From: Geothrix sp. 21YS21S-2 | GTDB taxonomy: Bacteria; Acidobacteriota; Holophagae; Holophagales; Holophagaceae | NCBI RefSeq assembly: GCF_030846775.1 | Contig: NZ_CP132910.1 | Location: forward strand, 5,149,001-5,213,000 | Direction: 5' to 3' | Length of the DNA: 64,000 nucleotides | In this document: piece by piece, positions 46,345 to 55,322 of the stretch | Numbering within the stretch: the first letter of the stretch is position 1 | Layout: each line of letters opens with the position of its first letter | The notes under the pieces: generated by a model | What the model saw: only the letters and a program-made list of their open reading frames with translations | What the model was told of the DNA's origin: nothing | Databases searched by the model: none | Made by a program: the position numbers and the translations under genes

Positions 46345-47616
46345 TCACGGATTTCCGGGGAAGGCCGCACGGATCTTGAGGAAGAAGTAGGCCTCATCCC
46401 GGTACCCATAGGCGATCCGCTTCAGGACCTTGATCTTGTTGTTGATCCCCTCCAGGATGCTGGTGTTCAGGTGCCACCGGCAGTGCGAGAGGATGTCCTC
46501 GATCCGCTTGGCCAGGTTTTTCGCAAAACGTACCAAAGGCGGCAGGCCGCTTGAGGTGGCCATGGCCAGCCAGTTCTCCCAGGCCTTCCGGGCCCAGCCC
46601 TCTCGCTTAAAGCCCCACAGGGCCTTAAGGGCGTCCTTCATGACGTAGGCCGTCATGAGGGCTTGGTTCGCCTCCAGGAGCGCGTTGAGCCTGGTCTTGC
46701 TCTCCCGGTTGGGCAGGTTCTCCCAGTTGCCCAGCAGGAGCCACTTGGCCCCCTTGATGAGTTCCCGGGCGGCCTTGTCGTCCCGGCACCGATTGGCCTC
46801 GTTGACCCGGATTCGGTCGAGCACCTGCTTTCCGAAATTGGCCAGGACATGGAACTGGTCCAGGACGATCTCGGCATTGGGGCAGTGTTGGCGGACTTCC
46901 GCTTCGAAAGTGGGGGACATGTCCATGGCCACCGCCGCGATCTTGCGGCACCGCCGCTTGCCGAGCCATTCGAAGAAGGGCCTGATATCCGCCTTGCCCC
47001 GGCCTTTGCCCACCCAAAGCACTTGGCGGGTTTCGGTATCGGCGAACACCGTGGCGTAGCTCTGCCCCTTATGGAGGGCGAACTCGTCCATCATGAGCAG
47101 CCGGACCTTGCCTGGTCTGGCTGGCTCCAGCGTGCGCTCCAGATAGGCCTTGTCGATGTCCTTCACTGTGCCCCAGTGGAGGCCATAATGCTCGGCAGCC
47201 CGCTTGATGGGCATGACCTTGCACATGCGGGCCACACTCTCGGCCATGCGGTTGGTGACCCGTGCATAGGGTTCCAGCCAGTCCAGGGCCTCCAGCTTGG
47301 GTCCGCAGGCAGGGCAGGCCACCCGGGCACGCCAGACCACCAACACGGTATCCGCGTCGAACACGGGCAGGTCCCGGATCTCTCGCTGGGACCAGTCGTG
47401 CACCGCTGAAACCTTGCGCTGGCAGCCGCTGCAGGTCCGAGGGTGGACACCGAAGCCGAGCAACTCGATCCGGACCTGGGCGCGGGTACCCTTCTCCCCC
47501 AGTTCGAACCTTTCCACGGTTCCGACGCGATGCCCTTTCCATCCGCCCAAACGGGCAATAAGCTCCTTGGTAGGCAGCAGCGGCCTCCTCTCATCCTGGT
47601 TTCTCGACAACTCCAA
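46345..47616 (-). CDS. ISL3-family transposase
   Basis: 423 residues, full length. An N-terminal Zn-ribbon-like part (CSGCQRKV, ACPACG) is followed by a helix-turn-helix (WGTVKDIDKAYLERTL) and the DDE domain: Asp in LLMMDEFALHKG, Asp in AVAMDMSPTFEAEV and Glu in NTSILEGINNKIKVLKRIAYGY, the last a typical ISL3 motif. The stop codon lies inside the left terminal repeat. The TTG start at 47616 has only weak AGG support and the true start may differ by a few codons. It cuts and joins the ends of its own element. Confidence 0.93.
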   Translation of the reverse strand: MELSRNQDERRPLLPTKELIARLGGWKGHRVGTVERFELGEKGTRAQVRIELLGFGVHPRTCSGCQRKVSAVHDWSQREIRDLPVFDADTVLVVWRARVACPACGPKLEALDWLEPYARVTNRMAESVARMCKVMPIKRAAEHYGLHWGTVKDIDKAYLERTLEPARPGKVRLLMMDEFALHKGQSYATVFADTETRQVLWVGKGRGKADIRPFFEWLGKRRCRKIAAVAMDMSPTFEAEVRQHCPNAEIVLDQFHVLANFGKQVLDRIRVNEANRCRDDKAARELIKGAKWLLLGNWENLPNRESKTRLNALLEANQALMTAYVMKDALKALWGFKREGWARKAWENWLAMATSSGLPPLVRFAKNLAKRIEDILSHCRWHLNTSILEGINNKIKVLKRIAYGYRDEAYFFLKIRAAFPGNP

Positions 47617-47681
47617 GATGCCTGAAGTCCACTGCTGCCGACCTGTTACCCGATGAATCCGGCAATCTCGATCGAAGGGCC

Positions 47682-47773
47682 TATCGCCGAGGCGCCGAGG
47701 AGCCGAGGATCGCCGAGGAATAAAAAGAAGATCTTTTCTCGGCGAACCTCGGCCCCTCGGCGCCTCGGCGATA
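47682..47773. repeat. Long imperfect palindrome built from GCCGAGG units
   Basis: Two 36-base arms (47682-47717 and 47738-47773) pair at 33 of 36 positions around a 20-base A-rich loop. The outer 19 bp pair perfectly. Each arm repeats GCCGAGG or CGCCGAGG several times. It is inside the insertion sequence, upstream of the transposase gene. The loop also contains AAGATCTT. It may act as a terminator against read-through, or be a separate small palindromic element carried by the IS. Confidence 0.8.
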
Positions 47774-47972
47774 AGCTTTTCGTTTCAACTTACCTGGATG
47801 ACGGGCTCAGAGCGGCCCCTATCGACCGGACCCGGCCTCCTCGTCAGCACCAAGCTAAAGTGAGTGTGGGTCGGCGCCACCCCTCAAATCCGTGAAGAAC
47901 CGAAAATATGTGTAATGGGCACCTCGTTTCGCTAGGATGACTCCCATCAACCTTCGAACCTGGGAGAAACGC

Positions 47973-50270
47973 ATGCCCTCGATGCAGGCAGTTCTTTGTG
48001 CATTTTTGCTCTGCGCCGGGGCCCTGGGCCAGAGGCCATCCAATGCACGGCCGCTCACGGGCAGAGTCGTGGACGGGGACGGCAGGCCGGTGTCCAAGGC
48101 GAAAGTGGATTGGGCGGAAGTCGGAACCTTCCGGTGTCTGGGGGAGGTCGAGACGGACCCGGATGGGCGTTTTTCACTGAAGGCGCCGGAGGGCCAGGTC
48201 TGGGTCTCCGCCCGCGCACCGGGGTTCGCCCCGTCGGCGAAATGGGTCGACGTCCTGGAGGGGCGGGCGACGGCGCCACTCTCGGTTTGCCTGGGCAAGG
48301 GGGATGCGAAGCTCAAGGTGAAGGTCACGCGCCCGGATGGGGGGGCCATCCCCAGGGGTGAGGCCTGGATCCAGGAAATATCGGACATCCTGGCGGAGAA
48401 GCTGTTCCGGAGCGACGTGACCGGAGGCGCGTTCGAACTCGTCCTGCCCTCCGGAACCTATCGCCTGCGCCTGAAATTCCCAGGATTTCCCGATGCCGAA
48501 GGTTTCGCGCGCCTCGGTGGAGACCAGACCCTCACCGTCCCCCTGCGGTCCCCTTCTTTGCCCCCGGGGCCCGCGGTCAAGGCCTGGGTCCGCCAACAAG
48601 CCCTGCCTCTTGCGGACCTCCGGGCACTGGATCCGGTCATCGGGGACTCCAGACTCGTCGGGTTGGGGGAGGCCACCCACGGGACCCACGATTTCCAGGC
48701 CTTCAAGACCCGGATGATCCAGCATCTGGTCGCGGACAAGGGGTTCTCGTTCGTGGTCTTCGAAGAGGACTTCACGAAGGCGGAGGTGGTGAACGCCTAC
48801 GTGCTCAGGGGGGAGGGCGACCCGGAGTCGGCCCTGGCCCAGCTGGATGTGAACTGGTGGGATACCCGCGAGGTGCTGGAACTGGTCCGCTGGATGCGGT
48901 CCTGGAACGCAACCCACGAGCGGAAGGTCTCCTTCCGGGGCAACGATACGCACACGGTTTCGCCCCACTACGCCGGTCTCATGGCGGGCCTCGCCCGGGT
49001 GGACCCGGTCTTCGCCGCCGAGACCGCCGCCCGGGGACTGGATGCAGCCTTCATCCAGGCTGCCGAGATGAGGACTCACCCCACCAAGGAGACGCTCCGG
49101 AAAGGGCTTCTGCTGGCCGATGGGGTCGTGGCCGGGCTGAAGGAGCGGATGGGGGCCTGGGAGGCCGGCACCGCCGAGAAGGTGATGCTGGACGCGCGGA
49201 TGACGCGGCAGTATTTCTGGAGGTATTCGGGGGTGGATCCCTACATGGCCCGGGACAAGGTCATGGCCGACACGGTTTTGGCATTGCTGGAACAGGCCGG
49301 CGAGGGTGCCCGCGGAATCCTGTGGGCCCACAACGGGCACGTGGGGATGGAGGACATTTTCGGATTCAGGAGCCAGGGCGGCTACCTTCGGGAGGCACTG
49401 GGGCAGGGGTACCGCCCCATTGGGTTCTCGTTCAACCGCGGCAGATTCCGGGCCTGGACCCATCCCCTTGAAAGCGGCCTTGGCGAGCTGAACTTCGAGC
49501 TGGGGAGGGCTCCCGCCGACTCCGTCGAAGGGATCCTGGCCTCGGCGAGGCTTCCGCAGATGGCCATCGATCTGAGGCGACTTCCGAAGGGCGGGGCCGT
49601 GGGGGACTGGTTCCAAGCTTCGCACCCCATGGTGGGGATCGGAGGCGGCTTCTGTCCCGGCGAGCCCGACTACATGCTCTTCCGCTCCCCGACCCGGGTC
49701 GCCGCCGCCTTCGACGCCGTGGTGTTCTTCGATCGCACCTCACCCATCCAGCCCAATCCGAGCAAGTGGAGCATCATTGATCTTCCTGTGGGGCCCGTGA
49801 ATCCCGCACCGTGCAATCTGCATTTCCAGGCCGAGCGCCCGGGATCCGGCTGGGCGCTGACCTCCTTTGAATCCGAGGATGCCCCTCCGGGGCGGAACGA
49901 AGCGATACCGGCTCCGGTTTCCGTCACGGCGGAAGGCGGCACCTGGATCCTGTCCCTTGGCTGCTTCCCGGGCAACCCCCTGAAGGTTCCGGTGATGGGG
50001 CAGGCCGTGGAGGCGGCCCCCTACCGGGGCAGGGAGGTGCGCTTCTCGGCCCGCGTGAAGTGCGGGCACGAAGTGCGGCTCTGGCTCCGCACAGGCCGGT
50101 CCGGCCATCCCTCGGGCCTTGCGGTGCGGAGCCGGAAGATCGAGGGCGGATGGACCCACATGGAGGTGAAGGCCCGGATACCGCGGGATGCCACGACGAT
50201 CGCCTTCGGTTTCGCGAGCCTTGGACAGGCTCCGCTGCTCATCCAGGGGGTGGCCCTGACGAAGCGGTGA
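47973..50270 (+). CDS. Exported erythromycin-esterase-like protein
   Basis: 765 residues. A signal peptide (MPSMQAVLCAFLLCAGALG) is followed by a carboxypeptidase-regulatory-like beta domain (about 30-190, LTGRVVDGDGRPVSKAKV) and an erythromycin-esterase-like domain (about 205-600) with GLGEATHGTHDF, FVVFEEDF and LWAHNGHV, the conserved Glu/His positions. A C-terminal beta domain (about 630-765) ends the chain. Proteins of this family are enzymes of mostly unknown substrate; drug resistance should not be assumed. Start ATG 47973 has GGGAG upstream. The insertion sequence ends 71 bases before the start and may influence expression. Confidence 0.88.
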   Translation: MPSMQAVLCAFLLCAGALGQRPSNARPLTGRVVDGDGRPVSKAKVDWAEVGTFRCLGEVETDPDGRFSLKAPEGQVWVSARAPGFAPSAKWVDVLEGRATAPLSVCLGKGDAKLKVKVTRPDGGAIPRGEAWIQEISDILAEKLFRSDVTGGAFELVLPSGTYRLRLKFPGFPDAEGFARLGGDQTLTVPLRSPSLPPGPAVKAWVRQQALPLADLRALDPVIGDSRLVGLGEATHGTHDFQAFKTRMIQHLVADKGFSFVVFEEDFTKAEVVNAYVLRGEGDPESALAQLDVNWWDTREVLELVRWMRSWNATHERKVSFRGNDTHTVSPHYAGLMAGLARVDPVFAAETAARGLDAAFIQAAEMRTHPTKETLRKGLLLADGVVAGLKERMGAWEAGTAEKVMLDARMTRQYFWRYSGVDPYMARDKVMADTVLALLEQAGEGARGILWAHNGHVGMEDIFGFRSQGGYLREALGQGYRPIGFSFNRGRFRAWTHPLESGLGELNFELGRAPADSVEGILASARLPQMAIDLRRLPKGGAVGDWFQASHPMVGIGGGFCPGEPDYMLFRSPTRVAAAFDAVVFFDRTSPIQPNPSKWSIIDLPVGPVNPAPCNLHFQAERPGSGWALTSFESEDAPPGRNEAIPAPVSVTAEGGTWILSLGCFPGNPLKVPVMGQAVEAAPYRGREVRFSARVKCGHEVRLWLRTGRSGHPSGLAVRSRKIEGGWTHMEVKARIPRDATTIAFGFASLGQAPLLIQGVALTKR

Positions 50271-50271
50271 C

Positions 50272-51246
50272 CTACACCAGGCTCCGGATCCGCGCGTCCG
50301 TGCTCTCGATCTCGGTGATCCGGAACGCGAAGTTGCCGTCCACCACCACCACCTCGCCCCGGGCGATGAGCTTGCTGTTCACCAGCAACTCCACGGGGGC
50401 GTCGGCGGCGCGGTTCAGCTCGAGGATGGAGCCGGGGGTGAGCTTGAGGAGCTCTCCCAGCTGCATCTCGGTCTGGCCCATGCGGACCATGAGGGGCAGT
50501 TCGATGTCCAGGAGCAGGTCCAGGTTGCCGGTGTCGACGGTGGAGGCCTGGCGCTGGGGGGGGCCGGCGGCGGGGGCGGCGACGGGGACGGTGCCGCCGG
50601 TGGCCCGGGGGGCGGGGGCGGCCGCGGCGGGCGCGGGGGCTTCGGGGGCGGCCGGGGCCGGGGCCGCCGGGGCCTCGCCGATGCCCAGCTTGCGCTTGAT
50701 CTGCTGGATGAGCAGGTCGGGGATCAGGAGGTGGATGACGGTGCCCAGGCTCTCCTGGCTCGTCTCCAGGGGCAGGTCGTAGAAGGGGCCGGGGCCCATG
50801 ATCTCCTCCAGGCCGGAGGAATCGCCGCCCTCGGCGGAGAAGATCTCGACGTTGGAGATGGAGAGCGTCTCCCCGGCCAGGTCGGAGAGGGCCTGGTTGG
50901 CCGAGCCCATGATCTGGTTGAAGGTCTCGGCCAGGGCGTCGCGGCTGTCGCCGGCGAGCTCGGTGGAAGGGGTGCCGTCGCCGCCCAGCATGAGGTCCAC
51001 CAGCATGGTGCCCTCCTTGAGGGGGAGGGCGAAGAGCAGGGTGCCGGTCATGCCCTTGGTGTAGTGGGCCTTCACGTACACCACGGTGGCCGAGTGGAGC
51101 ACCGAGACGCCCACGTGGTCCAGGGTGTTGCCGTCCTGCGGCTTGATGGCGAACTCCCGGCCCGTGAGCATGGAGAACACGCTCGACATGCTTTCGGAGA
51201 AGCACCCGCCGATCTTCTGGTCGAGGTCGGACATCACGGGATCCAT
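50272..51246 (-). CDS. fliN: Flagellar motor switch protein FliN (FliY-like, with CheC-type domain)
   Basis: 324 residues, about three times E. coli FliN. The first 190 residues form a CheC/CheX-like domain (GREFAIKPQDG, LPLKEGTMLVDLMLGG, DALAETFNQIMGSANQAL), an Ala/Pro linker follows (about 195-235), and the end is a FliN/SpoA domain (LDIELPLMVRMGQTEMQLGELLKL, SILELNRAADAPVELLVNSKLIARGEVVVVDGNFAFRI). This is the FliY layout. The C ring sets rotor direction, and CheC-like domains can dephosphorylate CheY-P; the conserved Asp/Asn residues for this are partly seen. Last gene of the flagellar operon, one base after fliM. Confidence 0.93.
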   Translation of the reverse strand: MDPVMSDLDQKIGGCFSESMSSVFSMLTGREFAIKPQDGNTLDHVGVSVLHSATVVYVKAHYTKGMTGTLLFALPLKEGTMLVDLMLGGDGTPSTELAGDSRDALAETFNQIMGSANQALSDLAGETLSISNVEIFSAEGGDSSGLEEIMGPGPFYDLPLETSQESLGTVIHLLIPDLLIQQIKRKLGIGEAPAAPAPAAPEAPAPAAAAPAPRATGGTVPVAAPAAGPPQRQASTVDTGNLDLLLDIELPLMVRMGQTEMQLGELLKLTPGSILELNRAADAPVELLVNSKLIARGEVVVVDGNFAFRITEIESTDARIRSLV

Positions 51247-51247
51247 G

Positions 51248-52273
51248 TCATCCCTCCTTGCTTGCGGTCACTTGGAACACCCGCTTCTGGTTTGAGTTCA
51301 GGGCCACGTAGCCGTGGAAGCGGGGAATGCCGTCCACGGTGAGGTCGAGCATGGCGTCGAAGCGCTTGGTCAGGGGGATGAGGTCGCCCTCCTGCAGGGC
51401 GAGGATCTCCGAGAGGCGCAGGTTGGTGCCGCGGATCTCGGCGGCCACGGCCATGTCGCACTTCTTCATGCTCTCCATGAGGAGGCGGGCCTCCTCGAAG
51501 GTGCCGGACTTCTTGTAGCCCGTGTACATCTCCTGGTCGAACTTGTTGGCCACGGGCTCCAGGATGATGGAGGGGATGGCCAGGTTGATCATGCCCACCA
51601 CCGTACCCATCTTCACCTCGAAGACCACCAGCAGCACGACCTCGTTGGGGGCCACGATCTGGATGAGCTGGGGGCTGGTCTCCCGGGCCTGGATCTTGAA
51701 GTCCAGGTCGATGATGCCCCGCCAGGCCTCGCGCAGGTCGTCCAGGGCCAGCTTGAGCACGCCGTCGAAGATGGACTGCTCGATGTCGGTCATGGTGCGC
51801 AGGTTCTTCAGGGGGTCGCCGGGGCCGCCCAGCATCTTGTCGATGATGGGGAAGACCAGCTGGGGGTTTACCTCCAGCGCGAAGGCGCCCTCCAGGGGGC
51901 GGATGGAGATGGCGTTGAAGCAGGTGGGGTCGGGCACCGAGAGGAGGAACTCCTGGTAGCTCAGCTGCTCCACGGAGACCAGGTTCACTTCGGTGATGGT
52001 GCGCAGGTAGGCGGAAAGGGAGCTGGAGAAGTTCCGGGCGAACCGGTCGTGCATGAAGTGCAGGCTGCGCATCTGCTCCCGGCTCACCCGGTCGGGGCGG
52101 CGGAAGTTGTAGAGGCTGACCTTCTTCTGGGGCTGGGCTTTTTTTGCCTTCTGGGGGGCGGGTCCGGCCGAGGGACGCTCCGCGGACGCGGCAGCGGGTG
52201 CAGGCGCCTTGGCCCCCTTGGCGTGGGACTTCAGGAGGGCATCTACCTCTTCCTGGCTTAGAATCTTGGCCAT
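51248..52273 (-). CDS. fliM: Flagellar motor switch protein FliM
   Basis: 341 residues. An N-terminal CheY-binding motif (LSQEEVDALLK, usual LSQxEIDALL) is followed by an Ala/Pro/Lys linker, the middle domain (YNFRRPDRVSREQMRSLHFMHDRFARNFSSSLSAYLR) and the C-terminal SpoA domain (LRLSEILALQEGDLIPL). It bridges FliG and FliN in the C ring and receives CheY-P. It is 12 bases after fliA and nearly touches fliN, so it is part of the same operon. Confidence 0.96.
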   Translation of the reverse strand: MAKILSQEEVDALLKSHAKGAKAPAPAAASAERPSAGPAPQKAKKAQPQKKVSLYNFRRPDRVSREQMRSLHFMHDRFARNFSSSLSAYLRTITEVNLVSVEQLSYQEFLLSVPDPTCFNAISIRPLEGAFALEVNPQLVFPIIDKMLGGPGDPLKNLRTMTDIEQSIFDGVLKLALDDLREAWRGIIDLDFKIQARETSPQLIQIVAPNEVVLLVVFEVKMGTVVGMINLAIPSIILEPVANKFDQEMYTGYKKSGTFEEARLLMESMKKCDMAVAAEIRGTNLRLSEILALQEGDLIPLTKRFDAMLDLTVDGIPRFHGYVALNSNQKRVFQVTASKEG

Positions 52274-52285
52274 TTGTCAGTCCAT

Positions 52286-53134
52286 TCAACCATCGATGCG
52301 CCGTTCTTTCAGCTTGCCCCGCAGCCGGAGCATGGACTTGGTATGCAATTGCGATACCCGACTCTCGGTGATGTTGAGGAGCGTGCCGATTTCCTTCATC
52401 GTCAGTTCCTCGAAGTAGTACAGCTGCACCACGAACCGCTCCTTGGTGGGAAGGCGGTCCACGGCGGACTTGAGAAGCAGTCTCACCTCCCGGGCCTGCA
52501 GGAGGATGTGGGGGTTCTCCCCGTCCGGGTCGGGCACGAAGCTGATGAGGTTCTCGCCCTCGCCGTTCTCGCCGGCGTCCACGAAGGCGCCCAGGGTCAC
52601 GCCCTTGAGCTCGTCCAGGCTGTGGTGGAGATCCTCCAGGGCCAGGCCCAGGTGCGCGGCCACCTCCTCGTCGGTGGCGGCCCTGCCGTGCTGCTGCTCC
52701 AGGAGGTGGTAGGCGGTCTCGATGTCCTTCTTCTTCCGGCGCAGGCTGCGCGGAACCCAGTCCAGGTCTCGCAGGCCGTCCAGGATGGCGCCGCGGATGC
52801 GCTGCTCGGCGTAGGTCTTGAACTTGACGTTGCGGTCGGGCTCGAACTTGCGCACGGCGTCCATGAGCCCCAGGATGCCGGAGTGGATGAGGTCGTCCAT
52901 CTCCACGTGGGAGGGCAGGCGGCTGGAGATGCGGTGGGCCACGAACTTCACCAGGGGCAGGCATTCCGTGATGAGGAACTCGCGGTCCTGGAAGTCCGGC
53001 TCGGCGTCGGGGAGCTCGGGCTTGGGCGGCGGCGGGGGGGTGTTGCGGCCATAGGCGTTCATGGCCGCCCGGGCTACGGGCGATGGGGGCTTTCTGGCCT
53101 CGGGGCCCTTTCCTCCCTGGCTTCCCTCCGTCAT
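52286..53134 (-). CDS. fliA: Sigma28 factor FliA (flagellar)
   Basis: 282 residues with all sigma28 regions: region 2 (LVKFVAHRISSRLPSHVEMDDLIHSGILGLMDAVRKFEPDRNVKFKTYAEQRIRGAILDGLR in parts: VEMDDLIHSG, FKTYAEQRIRGA), region 3 and region 4 (LPTKERFVVQLYYFEELTMKEIG in parts: KERFVVQLYYFEE, MKEIGTLLNITESRVSQLH). It directs polymerase to late flagellar and chemotaxis promoters. The start overlaps the flhG stop by 4 bases (ATGA). A long Pro-rich N-terminal tail of about 40 residues is unusual; a later Met near residue 25 is an alternative start. Confidence 0.95.
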   Translation of the reverse strand: MTEGSQGGKGPEARKPPSPVARAAMNAYGRNTPPPPPKPELPDAEPDFQDREFLITECLPLVKFVAHRISSRLPSHVEMDDLIHSGILGLMDAVRKFEPDRNVKFKTYAEQRIRGAILDGLRDLDWVPRSLRRKKKDIETAYHLLEQQHGRAATDEEVAAHLGLALEDLHHSLDELKGVTLGAFVDAGENGEGENLISFVPDPDGENPHILLQAREVRLLLKSAVDRLPTKERFVVQLYYFEELTMKEIGTLLNITESRVSQLHTKSMLRLRGKLKERRIDG

Positions 53135-53994
53135 GGCTCCTCTGCGCTAAGGCCTTTCCAGAATGCAGCAAATCCCTCTTTTTGTAAGGGGATCTTCTGT
53201 TGCAACTGCTGTGCCGCGCCGAGGAAGGCCTGGGAAGAGGGGGCCTGGGGGTAGAGGTCGGCCACGCAGCGCTGCTGGCGCACGGACTGGAGCATGAAGG
53301 GATCGGTGGGCACCATGCCCAGGACCTGCAGGTCCCGGCTCAGGAAACGGCGGGTGGCGGCCTGGAGCTGCTCGATCGTTTCCTCGGCCTCCTCGGCGTT
53401 CTGGGCGTTGTTCACCAGGAGCCAGAGGGGCTTGTGGGGGTCGCGCAGGTGGACGGTCTTGACCATGGCGTAGGCGTCCACCAGGGCGGTGGGTTCGGGG
53501 GTGGTCACCAGGAGCACCTCCTGGGCGGCCATGAGGAGCTTTATCACTGAATCATGAATGCCGGCGGCGGTGTCGATGAGCAGCCAGTCGATGCCCTGGG
53601 ACACCCGCTGGAGGCCCTGCACCAGGCGCAGCTCAGCCGCCGCGTCCAGGCGGGTGAGTTCCTGGATGCCGCTGGAGGCCGGGATGATGCGGATGCCGAA
53701 GGGGCCGTCCAGGAGGATCTCCTCCAGGATCTTTTCGCCGCGGAGCACGTGCTCCAGGGTCCACTGGGGGCTGAGCCCCAGCAGGATGTCCAGGTTGGCC
53801 AGGCCGAAGTCGGCGTCCAGCACCACCACGCGCTGGCCCATCTGGGCCAGGGACATGGCGAGGCCGGCGACCACGTTGGTCTTGCCCACGCCGCCCTTGC
53901 CGGAGGCGATGGCCATCACCCTTGAGCCGAAGAGGGTGCCGGCTGCGGGCTGGTTGCGGGAGAGGGCGCGAAGTCGGTTGGCTTGATCGTTCAT
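53131..53994 (-). CDS. flhG: FlhG/FleN MinD-like ATPase (flagellar number regulator)
   Basis: 287 residues. The deviant Walker A motif SGKGGVGKTN (31-40) and DADFGLANLDILLG (about 57-70) mark the MinD/FlhG family. FlhG controls the number and placement of flagella by acting on FlhF and, in some species, on FleQ or FliM. It is encoded between flhF and fliA, the standard order. There is an amphipathic C-terminal part for membrane contact. The start at 53994 follows flhF by 26 bases. Confidence 0.95.
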   Translation of the reverse strand: MNDQANRLRALSRNQPAAGTLFGSRVMAIASGKGGVGKTNVVAGLAMSLAQMGQRVVVLDADFGLANLDILLGLSPQWTLEHVLRGEKILEEILLDGPFGIRIIPASSGIQELTRLDAAAELRLVQGLQRVSQGIDWLLIDTAAGIHDSVIKLLMAAQEVLLVTTPEPTALVDAYAMVKTVHLRDPHKPLWLLVNNAQNAEEAEETIEQLQAATRRFLSRDLQVLGMVPTDPFMLQSVRQQRCVADLYPQAPSSQAFLGAAQQLQQKIPLQKEGFAAFWKGLSAEEP

Positions 53995-54019
53995 TTTACC
54001 GCCAGGATTTCGAACATGA

Positions 54020-55291
54020 TTAGCAGGCCGGCTGGGGCAGGGGGAGGATCAGGTCCGCCAGGCGGCGGCTGGTGGCCATCTCGAGGTCCTGGGGGACCTC
54101 CTGGCCCGTGCCCAGGTAGCTCAGGGGGCGCTTGACCCGCACCAGGGTGCTGAGCAGCGGCCCCAGGGTGCTCGTCTCGTCCAGCTTGGTGAACACGAGG
54201 CGCGTGGGCTTGAGGGATTCGAAGCGCTGGGCGATGTCGGCCAGGTCCCGGGGCTTGGTGGTGGCCGACAGGACCAGGTGCACCTCCACGTCGGGGAGCT
54301 CGTCCAGGAAGCGGCGCAGCTGGGCCATCATCTCGGCGTCCTTGGGGCTGTGGCCGGGGGTGTCGATGAGCACCAGGGTGCGGTCCTGGTAGAAGCGCAG
54401 GGCGCTCTTGAGGTCCTCCACCGTGAGCGCCACGTGGAGCGGCACCTGGAGGATCTCGGCGTACTGGTGGAGCTGGTCGACGGCGGCGATGCGGAAGGTG
54501 TCCAGGGTGAGCAGGGCCACCTTCTGCTTGAGCTCGAGCTTGGCGTAGGCGGCGAGCTTGGCGATGGTGGTGGTCTTGCCCACGCCGGTGGGCCCCACCA
54601 GGGCCACCACGCGGGTCTTGCCGGATTCCAGCTGGATGGGCGGGGCCACCGGGATGAAGTCGGAGATGATCCGCCGCATGAAGATCCGCGCCTTCTCGGG
54701 GTCCAGGGGGTTCTCCCCGTCCTGGTCCAGGAGCGTGCGCTGGGTGTATTCGCAAAGGCGCAGGGCGATGAAGGGGTCCACGTCGTTGGCCACCAGGTCC
54801 CCGTACAGTTCCAGCAGGGTCTGGGGAAGCTGCAGCTGGGACTGGGGCATGCCCTGCTTCTGGATGCGGGTGAGCTGGGCCTTCATGAGGTCCAGTTCGC
54901 GCAGGATGGAGGTGTTCCGGTTCTCCACGTCCTTGAGGGCCTCCACGGCGCCCTTGATCTCCAGGAGCTCCCGGCGCAGGGGCTGGAGGTCCATGGGGGG
55001 CGGGGGGGCCGGGGCGGGCGCGGGGGCCGGGGGGGGCGGGGCCTTCACCTGGAGGGGTTTCGGAGCCTCCGCGGGACGGCTGGCCAGGGGATCCCGGAGG
55101 CCGTAGGTGCCGTTGGCGGCCGCGGGCTGCTCGTCCACGGCGGCGGTGACCTCGATGTAGGTCTCCTCGCCCATGAGCGACTTCCGCCGCTTGGTGCGGG
55201 TGGAGAGGATGAAGGCCTCCTCGCCCATGTCGCGCTTGACGACGGCGAGAGCCTCCTGCATGGAAGCGGCTTCGAAAGTCTTCACACGCAT
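54020..55291 (-). CDS. flhF: FlhF SRP-type GTPase
   Basis: 423 residues. The N-terminal B domain (1-80) is followed by a Pro-rich linker (about 81-100), a helical N domain, and the SRP-type G domain with P loop GPTGVGKT (233-240), DTFRIAAVDQLHQYAEIL, and the switch IDTPGHSPKD. FlhF sets polar placement of flagella and, with FlhG, the start of assembly at the membrane. ATG at 55291 lies 32 bases after the flhA stop. Function fits the preceding flhA. Confidence 0.96.
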   Translation of the reverse strand: MRVKTFEAASMQEALAVVKRDMGEEAFILSTRTKRRKSLMGEETYIEVTAAVDEQPAAANGTYGLRDPLASRPAEAPKPLQVKAPPPPAPAPAPAPPPPMDLQPLRRELLEIKGAVEALKDVENRNTSILRELDLMKAQLTRIQKQGMPQSQLQLPQTLLELYGDLVANDVDPFIALRLCEYTQRTLLDQDGENPLDPEKARIFMRRIISDFIPVAPPIQLESGKTRVVALVGPTGVGKTTTIAKLAAYAKLELKQKVALLTLDTFRIAAVDQLHQYAEILQVPLHVALTVEDLKSALRFYQDRTLVLIDTPGHSPKDAEMMAQLRRFLDELPDVEVHLVLSATTKPRDLADIAQRFESLKPTRLVFTKLDETSTLGPLLSTLVRVKRPLSYLGTGQEVPQDLEMATSRRLADLILPLPQPAC

Positions 55292-55322
55292 GGGTCCGTC
55301 CGATGAGGGGGGGTGGGTGGCG

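Larger units (their letters stand above)
46339..47901 (-). mobile_element. Complete ISL3-family insertion sequence, 1563 bp
   Basis: Left end GGTTCTTCACGGATTT (46339-46354) and right end AAATCCGTGAAGAACC (47886-47901) are perfect 16-bp inverted repeats; pairing weakly extends to about 22. The 8-bp direct repeat GAAAATAT flanks it at 46331-46338 and 47902-47909, the target duplication size typical for ISL3. It carries one transposase gene of the ISL3 type and, behind the transposase 5' end, a long palindrome (47682-47773). The intact repeats, target duplication and full-length transposase suggest a recent, possibly active, insertion into an intergenic site. Removing it would restore a continuous AT-rich region before the gene at 47973. 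Confidence 0.95.

Noticed and set aside
47682-47773. CRISPR array
   Set aside because: Repeats are inverted and have no unique spacers; it is one palindrome.
47973-50270. Macrolide resistance gene
   Set aside because: The family likeness is to a broad esterase-like group; a secreted, multi-domain protein gives no reason to assume drug action.
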